DNA of 64,000 nt from UBA9732 sp052170315 (GTDB taxonomy: Bacteria; Spirochaetota; Spirochaetia; Sphaerochaetales; Sphaerochaetaceae). The position numbers and the translations under genes are program-made. The notes beneath the pieces are model-generated. The model was not told where the DNA came from. It worked only from the letters and a program-made list of their open reading frames with translations, and searched no databases. Positions within the stretch are counted from its first letter, which is position 1. Every line of letters starts with the position of its first letter. Below are positions 35,788-44,820 of this stretch, piece after piece. The stretch spans positions 1 through 64,000 of the forward strand of contig JBQNAT010000008.1 of NCBI GenBank assembly GCA_052170315.1, given 5' to 3'.

Positions 35788-36511
35788 AACATCAGTTATC
35801 CGCCTTCGCGTTCTAAGAAGAAAAAGCCCGGACAAGCCTTCCTACTGGCAGGAGATAGATTACTGTATAAAAGACGCAGGCGTTACGGTCGCAGGCGCAC
35901 TTACGGAAATCAACGGGGCTGGGCCTTTCAAAGACATTTCGGGAAAAACCGTTGAGCCCATACGCTGGGAATGCGGCTGTCTTCAGAAAAAATGCGGAGC
36001 CTGCGCAATGATAATCAACGGACGACCCTGTCTTGCCTGCGACAGCAAGCTTACGGACTTCGTGGGCAAGGTGAAAAAGCTGACAATAGAACCGCTGAGG
36101 AAGTTCCCCATAGTTGCTGATTTGGTTGTGGACCGTAGCAGGCTTCATGAGAATCTTAAGGCTTTCGAATTGTGGTCTGAAGAAAACCTTGATGTGCGAG
36201 ACAAGACTTCAGAGCTTGTCTATGAAGCCTCAAAATGCATCCAGTGCGGCTGCTGTCTGGAAGTCTGTCCCAATTTCAGCTTTGATGAAGAGTTTTTTGG
36301 GGCCTCGGCCTTTGTATCGGCTTCAAGAATGCTTCCGGCAATGTCGGAGAGCGACAGACTGCGGCTTTCGAAGGAATATGATAAGCATGTTTTCGCCGGC
36401 TGCGGCAAGTCTCTGGCCTGCAAGGATATTTGTCCAAGACACATAGACTGCGAGAAGATGCTGCTGAATTCAAATGCCATTGCAGTCTGGAGGCGGAATG
36501 AAAAAAAGTAA
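35771..36511 (+). CDS. Fumarate reductase-like iron-sulfur subunit
   Basis: A 246-aa FrdB-family protein. The [2Fe-2S] ligands are Cys70, 75, 78 and 90, with the exact C-x4-C-x2-C-x11-C spacing of E. coli FrdB. The [4Fe-4S] motif is C156-x2-C-x2-C-x3-CP, and the third set C211-x5-C-x3-CP fits [3Fe-4S]. I choose the TTG at 35771 because GGGGAGG lies 6 nt upstream; the ATG at 35756 has no such site. It overlaps frdA by 17 bp. Confidence 0.88.
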   Translation: MSSKNKTSVIRLRVLRRKSPDKPSYWQEIDYCIKDAGVTVAGALTEINGAGPFKDISGKTVEPIRWECGCLQKKCGACAMIINGRPCLACDSKLTDFVGKVKKLTIEPLRKFPIVADLVVDRSRLHENLKAFELWSEENLDVRDKTSELVYEASKCIQCGCCLEVCPNFSFDEEFFGASAFVSASRMLPAMSESDRLRLSKEYDKHVFAGCGKSLACKDICPRHIDCEKMLLNSNAIAVWRRNEKK

Positions 36512-37199
36512 AAAGGGTATTGCTGTTGCGTGCGCCACGGCCGTTACAGCTTTGGCGGTAGCTTTTGTTCTGTTTTGGCTTTTCAGTAAAAAACCTGCCG
36601 ATATTCCTGTTGAAAAGGCCGAAAAATGGGACATTGTGAAATTCGGGACTTTCGCGGGTGAGCCGATAGAATGGCTTGTTATAGACCGCTATGAAGGAAA
36701 AATTATGCTCCTTTCGCTACGCTGTCTGGAAGTTCGGCCGTATCAGATGCCGATTCGCAGCATAACATGGTCTGAATCTTCCCTGCGGCATTATCTTAAC
36801 GGCGATTTTTATGAAAACGCTTTTTCCGAATCTGAAAAACTTTTGATTTCCGATTCCGAAAACTTTAATGAAGGCAATGAGTTTTACAATATAGACGGAG
36901 GTCCGGATACGGTTGACAGGGTTTTCATCCTGAGCGAGCAGGAATACAGAACCTTCTTCGCATCGGAGGAGAACATCTGGCTTTATGGGCGTTCGCAGCC
37001 TGCTGAATATGCCAAAGGTCAGGGAATATCCACGGATTCAAACGGATTTTCTTCATGGTGGCTTCGTGGGCCGGGAAATGAGACTTACAGTGCTAAGTTC
37101 GTAGAAGGCGACGGCAATGTTTTCAGAGGCGGGGCTGAGGCTGATATAGACTATTATTACGGGGTAAGACCTGTAATCTGCCTTTCCGTTGGGAATTGA
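36498..37199 (+). CDS. Membrane-anchored DUF6273 protein
   Basis: A 233-aa protein with one N-terminal helix (about 8-30) and an extracytoplasmic DUF6273 domain (FGTFAGEPIEWLVIDR, SSLRHYLNGDFYENAF, SSWWLRGPG, YGVRPVICL). The domain is common in surface proteins of gut bacteria; function unknown. The ATG at 36498 follows GGAGGCGG and lies within the frdB-like gene. An IS30 fragment begins immediately after the stop, so this gene marks the edge of the island. Confidence 0.75.
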   Translation: MKKSKKGIAVACATAVTALAVAFVLFWLFSKKPADIPVEKAEKWDIVKFGTFAGEPIEWLVIDRYEGKIMLLSLRCLEVRPYQMPIRSITWSESSLRHYLNGDFYENAFSESEKLLISDSENFNEGNEFYNIDGGPDTVDRVFILSEQEYRTFFASEENIWLYGRSQPAEYAKGQGISTDSNGFSSWWLRGPGNETYSAKFVEGDGNVFRGGAEADIDYYYGVRPVICLSVGN

Positions 37200-37503
37200 G
37201 GTATACGATTCGTAACCGTATCTGTTTCCCAATGACCGAAGATTTGCCTTTCCGATGCTTCTTTGGGTCTGTAGATAATGCTTTTGGCTACAAAGGAAGC
37301 ATTCTTATGATGTCTGTGATTGTTCTTAGGTTTTCTTCTTTTCCCTTGAAGAAGCAACTTGCCTGAATCCACTTTTAGTATCAGGCCTTCATAAATATAG
37401 CTGTACAGTGTTTTTATTGTACTACGCTCAGGAGCTATTTGCACAAAACTATTTACAGTCGTTTTTTGCTCGGGTTTGTTACTTTTTCTTTTTCAATTGA
37501 CCC
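37200..37503 (-). mobile_element. IS30-family remnant, left copy
   Basis: Read on the minus strand, an IR end (37478-37503) is followed by a transposase fragment: PERSTIKTLYSYIYEG, then RRKPKNN, SIIYRPKEASERQIFGHWETDTV. That is the middle of an IS30 transposase up to the first Asp of the DDE domain. The N-terminal helix-turn-helix and the rest of the catalytic domain are missing. It ends at the DUF6273 stop codon. Confidence 0.8.
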
Positions 37504-37729
37504 TTTAATCTTTCTATTAGTTATCATTCACACATGCTTGATTTAGGTTTCAAAACACATGATTTCGGGAAATTCGGAAGCGCAGAAGCCCTTGCGGATA
37601 CTGTGTAAGCACCTTAAGAAAAAATGCCTGCCTGCATTTTGCTTCGTACAAAGCTCTGAACAATGTTCCAAAGCCCTTAAATGCAGAATGGGCAGTTTCT
37701 GTGCACCGGAGACATTATAACACCAAAAC
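37445..37729. other. Non-coding stretch between IS30 remnant and NRPS
   Basis: Holds the IS end (37478-37503), then about 230 bp without recognisable coding. A 77-codon frame on the minus strand (37543-37776) overlaps the NRPS end and resembles no family. The sequence near 37560-37700 has higher G+C than the operon and may be host DNA caught in the insertion. Confidence 0.4.
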
Positions 37730-40700
37730 TCATTTTTTTTGTGCTCCTTTCTTGAAAAATCCGAACATGGAATCAATTACCTCTTCCAAAGAAAAGGTCT
37801 TCTTTTCCGTTTCGGTAATTTTTTTATTGACAAATATATGTAATTCAGTGCCCACAGAATAAGCCGTGCATAGAACCAAAGGGCTTTGTTCATATAAATA
37901 ATCCTGTAACTCATATGCTTCTTTTTCAAGTCTATCCAAATCATTACAATATGCGAAGCCCAAATAGTTTATTGTAATAATTGTGCTATTCTTTAAAACT
38001 TTTTTTACTTGAGCAACTTCTTTTGAAGGAGTTTTAAATCCATGGTCGGTCACAACGGAAGCATCAAAAAAGCAAAGAGAAAACAAATTTAAAATATCTA
38101 AAGAGCAATCTTGGAACTTATCAAAACTCATCTCTTTTGTTATGTAGAGCCTAACATTCTTATGCATATCTCCTATAACATTCTTAAACGAGGAATCAAC
38201 AAGTTCTCTTGAGTTAAGAATCACCTTTGGAGCCATCTGCTCCAAAGAGAACTCATTCATAAATAAGCGACAAAGAAAATATGAAACTAAAACAGATATT
38301 TTAAAATTGTCCAAGAATTCAATGTTTGAAATTGTAAAATGCAAATGTGAATTTGTAATATTTTCAATAAACAGTTCCTTTTGGGGAATTTGGCACTTCG
38401 AAATTTTTTTGTAGTAATCCGAATTTTCGATTATCGAAAGAGAGTTTTTCTTGCGTAACAATTCGCAATAATACTTATAATCCGCTGTCTTGGGCAAATC
38501 TTTATTCATCAAAATTTGAGCAAATTCATTCTTGATTACCGATATACAGGATGCATCGGAAATGCAGTGGTCTAAGGTAAAATGAACAACAAATCCATAA
38601 GGCGTCTCTATCATAACAGCCACCGAGGAAAAGCCATCAGAGTACCGAGAATAGAAAACCAGTGAATTAATGTATTCCAGATATTCAATCATTTCTCCTT
38701 CTTCTAACATGGAAATGTCACAAATTGAAACAAAAGGGAAAACCTCACTTTCAGAAAGTTCATACTCCTCAATATATAGTTTATTGTTTTTGACGTTATG
38801 ATATAATTTTGAACGCAAAATTGGGTTTCTTGTATATAACTTACGAAGTGAGAGCTCGATTTCTTCTTTTTTATGATCAGAATCGACATGATAGGCAAAG
38901 CTTATTGCTCTGTCAAAGCTTTCCCTATAGTATCGATATTGATTGTAGATTGCCTCATATTTTTTGACCTTCAAACTGCCTTTTGAAAAAACGAAATCAA
39001 GAATTTTTATGTTTAGTTTTGATATTTCCTTGATAAGGGTTCCGTGCGTTCCACTACATTCTATTCCACGATGAATCATTTTAGATAAAACCTTCCCGGG
39101 TGTTCGTGCCATGTATATATCGTCAACATTTACACGGATATTGAACTCTTTTTCCAGTTTACTCGCCAACAATAAAACAGATAATGAATCACCTCCAAGT
39201 TCAAAAAAATCCGAATCCTGATGAACAACTTTTTCATCTAAGCCCAAAACCTGTTGAAACAACTGCAATATCTTGACAACTTCTATGTCAACTTTTTCAC
39301 ATTTTTCGTTTTTTTGCCTTTTATTGTTGATACAATTTTTAACAACCAAATTGCGATTTATCTTATTTGTAGAAGTTTTGGGTAGAGAACTTACAAAAGC
39401 AATATCATTTGGAATCATATATGATGGAAGGGTTTTGCTTATTAATCCTAATATTATTTCTTCTTTGTCTTCTGCTCTTTTTTCGATATTGGCAAATATT
39501 TTGTTATCATGGAATGCGACTGCAGCATCGGAAACTCCTGAAATGCTCCTTATTTCATGCTCTATCTCGCCAAGCTCAATTCTAATTCCATGGATTTGTA
39601 CCTGATTATCTTTTCTTCCGTGGAAATATAATAACCCTTCTTTTTCTGATACCAAATCGCCGGTTTTATAAAACCAAGTATTCTTTTCTTTGTAGAAACT
39701 TTTATTGATTATCTCCGAATTCCCAAGATACCCTGAGATAACGCCATCTCCCCCTAAAACCAGCTCTCCTATTCCATTCTCATTTTTTTGCAAAATATGA
39801 AAACAACATCCATCAAGGCATTTCCCTATTGGGATTGAGTTGTAATTAATGCCTTTTTTTAATTCATAGCAGGTTGCGTAAACCGTTGCTTCTGTAGGTC
39901 CGTATAAATTAAACAATTTAAAATCCCAGTTTTTTTCATTCCATATTGTTGCAATTTTTGACTTAAACGCTTCCCCCGCAATCATTACAAATCTAAAATT
40001 CTGCACCATTTTGTCTAAATCTTCACTGGAGAAGAAACTTAGCATATGAAGAAAGCTCGAAGGAGAAGCCGCGAAATGCGATATTTTATTTTCAAATAAA
40101 ATATCGGGAAGTTTCTTATATGTAGCAAAATCAGTCAAATCGATTGATAGAATTTTTGCCCCAAACAACCATCCGAAAATTTCTGTGATTGAAACATCGA
40201 AGAAAAAAGGAGTCGAGAAAACATATGTTGAAGAATCATCGGCAGGGCAAATCTTTTGCATATTGTTTAGAATATAAAGCAAGTTTTTGTAACTTACAGA
40301 ACAACCTTTAGGTTCCCCTGTACTGCCAGAAGTATAAAGCACATAAACTTCATCAGAAAGCTTAGGCTCATGAGGTTCGATAAACACACTCCTTCTACTT
40401 TCTTCTTCTAATTTAGCCAATGAAATTTCTATTGTTTTGAGGTCTTTTCGCCTAAACGTCCCATCAGTTATTACAGTTTTAATCCCTGAAGTTTCAATTA
40501 TTGAATCAAGTCTCTTTTGAGGCATTTTACTTGAAAGAGGGACATAGCATTTCCCAACTTTTAAGAGTCCTATTATTGAGATAATAGTAAGTGAAGAATG
40601 AGATAAATGAAGTCCAATGCGAGTTTCCATGGTTCCACACAGAGTTAATATTTGAAATGCGAGGAAATCTGACATTTTATCAACCTCTTCATAACTCAAT

Positions 40701-40792
40701 TTTTCATTTTTCCCAATAAGAAGGATTTCTTCTTTTTTAGAAGCTGCCAGATTCTTAAATCGCCCCAATACGTCATTTATCTTGTATTCCAT
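37730..40792 (-). CDS. Single-module NRPS: adenylation-PCP-condensation
   Basis: A 1020-aa synthetase. Adenylation domain (about 1-490): LYTSGSTGEPKG, FDVSITEIFG, NLYGPTEATVY, GELVLGGDGVISGYL, YKTGDL, GRKDNQVQIHG and the C-terminal PKTSTNKINR with the catalytic Lys. PCP (about 505-580) carries the phosphopantetheine Ser in FFELGGDSLS (about 532). The C-terminal ~430 residues are a condensation-type domain whose HHxxxDG motif reads DHCISDA near residue 740, keeping the second His. There is no thioesterase, so release is probably by transfer to a free acceptor amine or alcohol. ATG at 40792; overlaps the exporter gene by 16 bp. Confidence 0.88.
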   Translation of the reverse strand: MEYKINDVLGRFKNLAASKKEEILLIGKNEKLSYEEVDKMSDFLAFQILTLCGTMETRIGLHLSHSSLTIISIIGLLKVGKCYVPLSSKMPQKRLDSIIETSGIKTVITDGTFRRKDLKTIEISLAKLEEESRRSVFIEPHEPKLSDEVYVLYTSGSTGEPKGCSVSYKNLLYILNNMQKICPADDSSTYVFSTPFFFDVSITEIFGWLFGAKILSIDLTDFATYKKLPDILFENKISHFAASPSSFLHMLSFFSSEDLDKMVQNFRFVMIAGEAFKSKIATIWNEKNWDFKLFNLYGPTEATVYATCYELKKGINYNSIPIGKCLDGCCFHILQKNENGIGELVLGGDGVISGYLGNSEIINKSFYKEKNTWFYKTGDLVSEKEGLLYFHGRKDNQVQIHGIRIELGEIEHEIRSISGVSDAAVAFHDNKIFANIEKRAEDKEEIILGLISKTLPSYMIPNDIAFVSSLPKTSTNKINRNLVVKNCINNKRQKNEKCEKVDIEVVKILQLFQQVLGLDEKVVHQDSDFFELGGDSLSVLLLASKLEKEFNIRVNVDDIYMARTPGKVLSKMIHRGIECSGTHGTLIKEISKLNIKILDFVFSKGSLKVKKYEAIYNQYRYYRESFDRAISFAYHVDSDHKKEEIELSLRKLYTRNPILRSKLYHNVKNNKLYIEEYELSESEVFPFVSICDISMLEEGEMIEYLEYINSLVFYSRYSDGFSSVAVMIETPYGFVVHFTLDHCISDASCISVIKNEFAQILMNKDLPKTADYKYYCELLRKKNSLSIIENSDYYKKISKCQIPQKELFIENITNSHLHFTISNIEFLDNFKISVLVSYFLCRLFMNEFSLEQMAPKVILNSRELVDSSFKNVIGDMHKNVRLYITKEMSFDKFQDCSLDILNLFSLCFFDASVVTDHGFKTPSKEVAQVKKVLKNSTIITINYLGFAYCNDLDRLEKEAYELQDYLYEQSPLVLCTAYSVGTELHIFVNKKITETEKKTFSLEEVIDSMFGFFKKGAQKK

Positions 40793-42030
40793 GTAAATTC
40801 CTTTTTTTTTCTATTTAGATGTTCGCATATAAAAACTGTTGAACATGTAATTATAATGCCAGATCCCACAATTATGTACACCAATTCCGAGGTTGCTGAA
40901 AAAAAAGCTGAAAAGAATAAACTTCCAATAGGCATAAAAAGTATTGCAACAGTAAAGACAACAGAAAACACTCGCCCAATGTATATGTTATCCACTTTTG
41001 ATTGAATAAAAGAAATGAAACAAATATTATATATGGTTAGTGTAATTCCAAAAAATAAAACAAATAAGCAAGGGAAGAAAAGCGGTAATCGCAATGTGAC
41101 TCCGAATGCTATCAGAAAAAAGCCGGACAAAAAAAGCATTTGGTTAAAACCTTTAAAAACTCCTTTATATCGTTTTGAAACGATTAAAGATCCGATTATT
41201 CCCCCAACGGATTCAAAAGATGTAAAAACAATATAAGCGTTGAAAGTTGTTTTTTCATAAAAACTAAAAGAATAGGGAAGAAACAAATTATACCCTGCCA
41301 AAAAAAAGTTAATAACCGAAGAAATGACGATCGCCTTTAAAATTTTTTGGTGTTCAATAATATACTTTACACCTTCCATGATGCTCAACAAAAATTTTTT
41401 TGTTTCATTTCTATCACTTTTTTCCTTTGTTTTTACACAAGATTCACAAATTGACGAAACCAAAAAAGTTAAACCATTGAAAATTATTGCAATTTTAAAA
41501 CTTATGTAATGAATTAATGCAAAAGATATCAAAGGGGAAAAAACCCTTATCAATTCAATCAATCCATTCGCCCTTGAGTTTAAATGGATTATTCTTTCTT
41601 TTGAAATTGAAAATTTAACTATTGACTTCGATGCTGGAGAATTGAATGCTGACATTACTTCTAGAACCACATTGCCAACAACAATCAACCAAGGGAAAAA
41701 GAACGAATTTGAAAACAAACTCACAATTATACAAATCATGCCACAGATAAAATCGGTAACAATCAAAATTTTTCTTTTATCTCTTGCAACATCAGAACAA
41801 TGACCTCCGAACAGATTCAGTAACACGCCCACTACAGTCTCAGAACTTTGATAAAGAGCCAATAAAAAAGTTTTTGACAAGCTAAAACTAGACAAAAAAA
41901 CATTACAAGCCACATCAAAAACTCTATTTCCCAGTTTTGTTGTCAACAATCCGACAATCAGCAATCTCTCGTTTCTTAATTCTTCTTTTTTTTCGTATTT
42001 TTCATTATCATCACTAGGATAAACTTTCAA
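40777..42030 (-). CDS. Major facilitator superfamily exporter
   Basis: A 417-aa protein with about twelve hydrophobic helices and the MFS loop 2-3 motif GGHCSDVARDKRKIL. Homologues next to NRPS genes export the product. The start appears to be TTG at 42030, overlapping the previous stop (TTGA); no in-frame ATG occurs before the first helix. Very rich in Phe, Ile and Ser with A/T-ending codons. Confidence 0.82.
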   Translation of the reverse strand: MKVYPSDDNEKYEKKEELRNERLLIVGLLTTKLGNRVFDVACNVFLSSFSLSKTFLLALYQSSETVVGVLLNLFGGHCSDVARDKRKILIVTDFICGMICIIVSLFSNSFFFPWLIVVGNVVLEVMSAFNSPASKSIVKFSISKERIIHLNSRANGLIELIRVFSPLISFALIHYISFKIAIIFNGLTFLVSSICESCVKTKEKSDRNETKKFLLSIMEGVKYIIEHQKILKAIVISSVINFFLAGYNLFLPYSFSFYEKTTFNAYIVFTSFESVGGIIGSLIVSKRYKGVFKGFNQMLFLSGFFLIAFGVTLRLPLFFPCLFVLFFGITLTIYNICFISFIQSKVDNIYIGRVFSVVFTVAILFMPIGSLFFSAFFSATSELVYIIVGSGIIITCSTVFICEHLNRKKKEFTWNTR

Positions 42031-43163
42031 TTAGTCTTTATAAACTTCTGAACTTCATCTAGCCATGGAGCCAAAATGACAATCTTTCTTCCCGTATTCT
42101 TGTCTTCATAAACTGGACCTTTTATATAAACTATATCGTTTTTCTCGGCTTGATTCATATAAGTTGGATCATAACATTCGACATCATAGTCATGTCCTTC
42201 CGAATCTTTCACCTTGTAATGAGACGGCCAAAAGAAAGCGAAATCATCTTTGAGAACTGTACAATTAGACATTAATTCTCCAATTCTCGTAAGCGTTCGA
42301 GTTTCCATCTCCAGAATATTATTACCAATAATAGGCTGAATCCAAAAACGCCTTCCATTGAAAAGCCCAACACTTCGTCTTTTTTCTTGTTGCATCATTT
42401 CCTTAATTGAACCAAAAGATTTGCTTCCTTTTCGCCGAGAAAAAACCAATTCTGCATCCTCAATGCTATATAGTTTTATGCCTTTGTGTTTTTCAAGAAG
42501 ATGAAATTTCTCCTTTAGTATTGCTACAGACGAAAACCCCTTCACAACAAAATCCAAATCAGACTCAAGTTTATATCCTCCAAGTAAAATACTTCCCTCG
42601 ATGCCGATATCAGACAAAGGAATACCAAATTCTTTAGTTAAAATAGTGATTAATCTACATGCATCTTTTAATACTACATCGGTTCCTCTATAATTGCACA
42701 ATTCCAAAGCTTTAGAAAATGGATTATAAACTTTTTCAATTTCTGGGAAATCAAATATACATAAATCTTCCCCGTATCTATCCACACGAGATACTTTGCA
42801 TTTAGAAAATATCCTTGCATACATAATTGATTCTACATATGAATCAAGTCTGAAATAATTTGTAACATCAATCTTTCTCGATTTGATGTTATTTGAACCT
42901 TTTGAAACAAAATACTTTGGAATACCAATCACTTTACCGTTTTCATAACAGTTTTCTGCAATTGTATGACAAAAAATACCATTTTTAAGCCTAAAATAAA
43001 AAGGAAATTGAATTATTTCCTCTGCATTTTTAACTCCATAAAGCTGTTGAATTTCTTTCATCACCCTGTTTCTATTTGAAGAGTGAATTGAATTTCTTAG
43101 TACACTTTTTCCATACTTGTTTCTTAAAGTTTTATTGTTATTTTGACTAAAGCCGACTCCCAC
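42027..43163 (-). CDS. Nucleotidyltransferase-domain ORF (-1 frame part)
   Basis: A 378-codon frame whose nominal GTG start lies inside the NDK homology. About residues 45-150 have no recognised motif; about 165-230 hold the nucleotidyltransferase signature GSILLGGYKLESDLDFVV. The C-terminal ~120 residues (FWIQPIIGNNILEMETRTLTRIG, CYDPTYMN, VYIKGPVYEDKNTGRKIVILAPW) are unassigned. The TGA stop overlaps the TTG start of the exporter. Confidence 0.65.
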   Translation of the reverse strand: MGVGFSQNNNKTLRNKYGKSVLRNSIHSSNRNRVMKEIQQLYGVKNAEEIIQFPFYFRLKNGIFCHTIAENCYENGKVIGIPKYFVSKGSNNIKSRKIDVTNYFRLDSYVESIMYARIFSKCKVSRVDRYGEDLCIFDFPEIEKVYNPFSKALELCNYRGTDVVLKDACRLITILTKEFGIPLSDIGIEGSILLGGYKLESDLDFVVKGFSSVAILKEKFHLLEKHKGIKLYSIEDAELVFSRRKGSKSFGSIKEMMQQEKRRSVGLFNGRRFWIQPIIGNNILEMETRTLTRIGELMSNCTVLKDDFAFFWPSHYKVKDSEGHDYDVECYDPTYMNQAEKNDIVYIKGPVYEDKNTGRKIVILAPWLDEVQKFIKTN

Positions 43164-43201
43164 CAGTTCATTTAGCTTATCAATTGCATTTTTTGCTTTG
43201 A

Positions 43202-43432
43202 CTAAAAAAAGATTACAGGTCCTTCTGAAAGATATTCAACAATATATTTATAGTATGGTTGTTGTCGACTTTCCGCATATAAAACTTCAATATCCCTTAT
43301 AGTTAATTTTTTCTTTTTAAAACAAATGACTTCAAATCCTTCTTGCTGAATATCTTGTATAATTTCGTGTTCTAAATTTCTTTCACACACATCTGGTTTC
43401 AATAAACATAGTGTTTTTTCAATTAACATCAT
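43202..43432 (-). CDS. NDK-like N-terminal fragment (zero frame)
   Basis: The 76-aa zero-frame product ends at TAG immediately after the T7 run. Alone it lacks the NDK active-site His, which lies in the -1 frame, so it should have no kinase activity. Its start overlaps the aminotransferase stop by 4 bp. Confidence 0.6.
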   Translation of the reverse strand: MMLIEKTLCLLKPDVCERNLEHEIIQDIQQEGFEVICFKKKKLTIRDIEVLYAESRQQPYYKYIVEYLSEGPVIFF

Positions 43433-44820
43433 ACAAAATCTCCATTTGTGTCCGATAAACGCACATTTCCATCGTATGGACTCTCATATTTTGTTTTCTT
43501 ATAGTAATACTCTACCAATTCGTTTATATTACTAGTTATCTTAAAAAAACCTTCTTTATATAAGTCAATAAGCTTCTTATTTAAGAAAATAGAAGCTGAA
43601 GGTCCGTTATTTCCAATTGCAAATGAATAGTCAATTGCGTTTAAAGTGTTTTTATGTCTCTCATAAGAATAGTTTTCTCTATACAATTGAAGATTTTTTA
43701 CATTCAAAGCCCAAGGATAAACATCATTCTTTTTACACTCCTTTATTCTTCGGAAAATCAGTTGTCCATATACAGGATGAGTTTGGTATAATCTAAGTGG
43801 CAATCCTTCCGCTTGCATTATATCCATGATACATTCTCTTAATAAACCAGTATTAGACAATTCTAGATTTTTTCCGTTGCATTTATATCTGCAAAAATGA
43901 TAAACATGTTCAAATCCGGGTTCTTGGTTTTGTGTTTCCAAATAGGGAACATTTAAATCAATGAAGGCATTCAAATCTCGGACATTTTTTTGAATCGAAG
44001 ATATAATTTTCTCAAAATGTTCTAGTTGTGGTTTTAAAAAAAGACAATTAAAAGGACTAGGCTTATAATTAAAACCATATGAAAAAATGTTATAGAAAAA
44101 CTTATTACTGTTTTCTAATACTTTCCTTCCATAGGTCTTTACTGAATTTGCATTATTTATTAATTCAAGATCATTTGTACATATTCCGCCTAATTCTCCA
44201 CAACTAGCTAATTGTTTTGCAGGCATAAAACTAAAACATCCGACATGTCCAATCGTTCCAACAAACCGTCCATTTACTTTTGCCCCAAAAGCTTGAGCAG
44301 CATCTTCAATCAACTTTATATTGTTAGCATCCGCAATCTCTCTCAATTTAATAACTCTTGCAGGGTATCCATTTAAATGTACAGCAATAATGGCTCTAAC
44401 TTTTTTAAAGACTCCAAGCAATGATACAACATCATTTTCATCTATGTTATAAGTCTCTATGTTTATATCTGCAAAAATTGGAATTGCATTAGCCATTAAA
44501 ACTGAAAAAGCAGGTGCTGGAAAAGTATAAGCAGGAACGATAACTTCATCTCCAGGTTTTACTCCACATGCTATCAATGCAGCATGGAGAGCAGCTACCC
44601 CAGAAGAAAAGAAAGAAAAAAACTTACAGCCAATATAATCTTTAAATTGATTTTCAATATCTTGTATTTCTTTATTTCTATTTGAAGCAAAATTTCGTCT
44701 TTCAAGATATCTGACTAAATCTTCAGAATCCTCACAGCGTGGAGGTCACAAATATTTAAGAGTATTTATATCAGCACAAATCTTATTTTCATTGTTTATT
44801 GCCAGTTTTTTAGTATTCAC
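43429..44820 (-). pseudogene. DegT/DnrJ/EryC1 aminotransferase with an in-frame TGA
   Basis: PLP aminotransferase homology begins near a GTG at 44820 (NTKKLAINNENKICADINTLKYL), meets TGA at 44746-44748, and resumes as PPRCEDSEDLVRYLERRN, FFSSGVAALHAALIACGVKPGDEVIVPAYTF. The catalytic Lys is in PAKQLASCGELGG. The PLP-binding SSGVAALH lies upstream of the first usable start after the stop (TTG at 44577), and no ATG, GTG or TTG occurs between them. A full protein therefore needs readthrough, or the gene is dead. One base change (GGA to TGA) would explain it. The homologous family makes aminosugars or AHBA-type precursors. Confidence 0.72.

Larger units (their letters stand above)
42027..43432 (-). 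pseudogene. NDK-nucleotidyltransferase fusion interrupted by a -1 frameshift site
   Basis: The first frame (43202-43432) gives 76 residues matching an NDK N-terminus (EKTLCLLKPDVCERN, then VEYLSEGPVIFF). It meets TAG right after seven Ts (minus strand, 43204-43210). A -1 shift there continues LVKAKNAIDKLNELVG, TLRNKYG, SIHSSNRNRVMKEI: the rest of the NDK fold with its active-site His. The same frame runs 378 codons from a GTG at 43163 into a polymerase-beta-like nucleotidyltransferase (GSILLGGYKLESDLDFVV, G-S and D-x-D). A working protein needs frameshifting at T7, or this is a homopolymer indel. Together about 468 aa. Confidence 0.7.

Noticed and set aside
37543..37776. 77-codon minus-strand frame downstream of the NRPS
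   Set aside because: Its upstream part lies inside the NRPS gene in another frame, there is no ribosome site, and it resembles no family.
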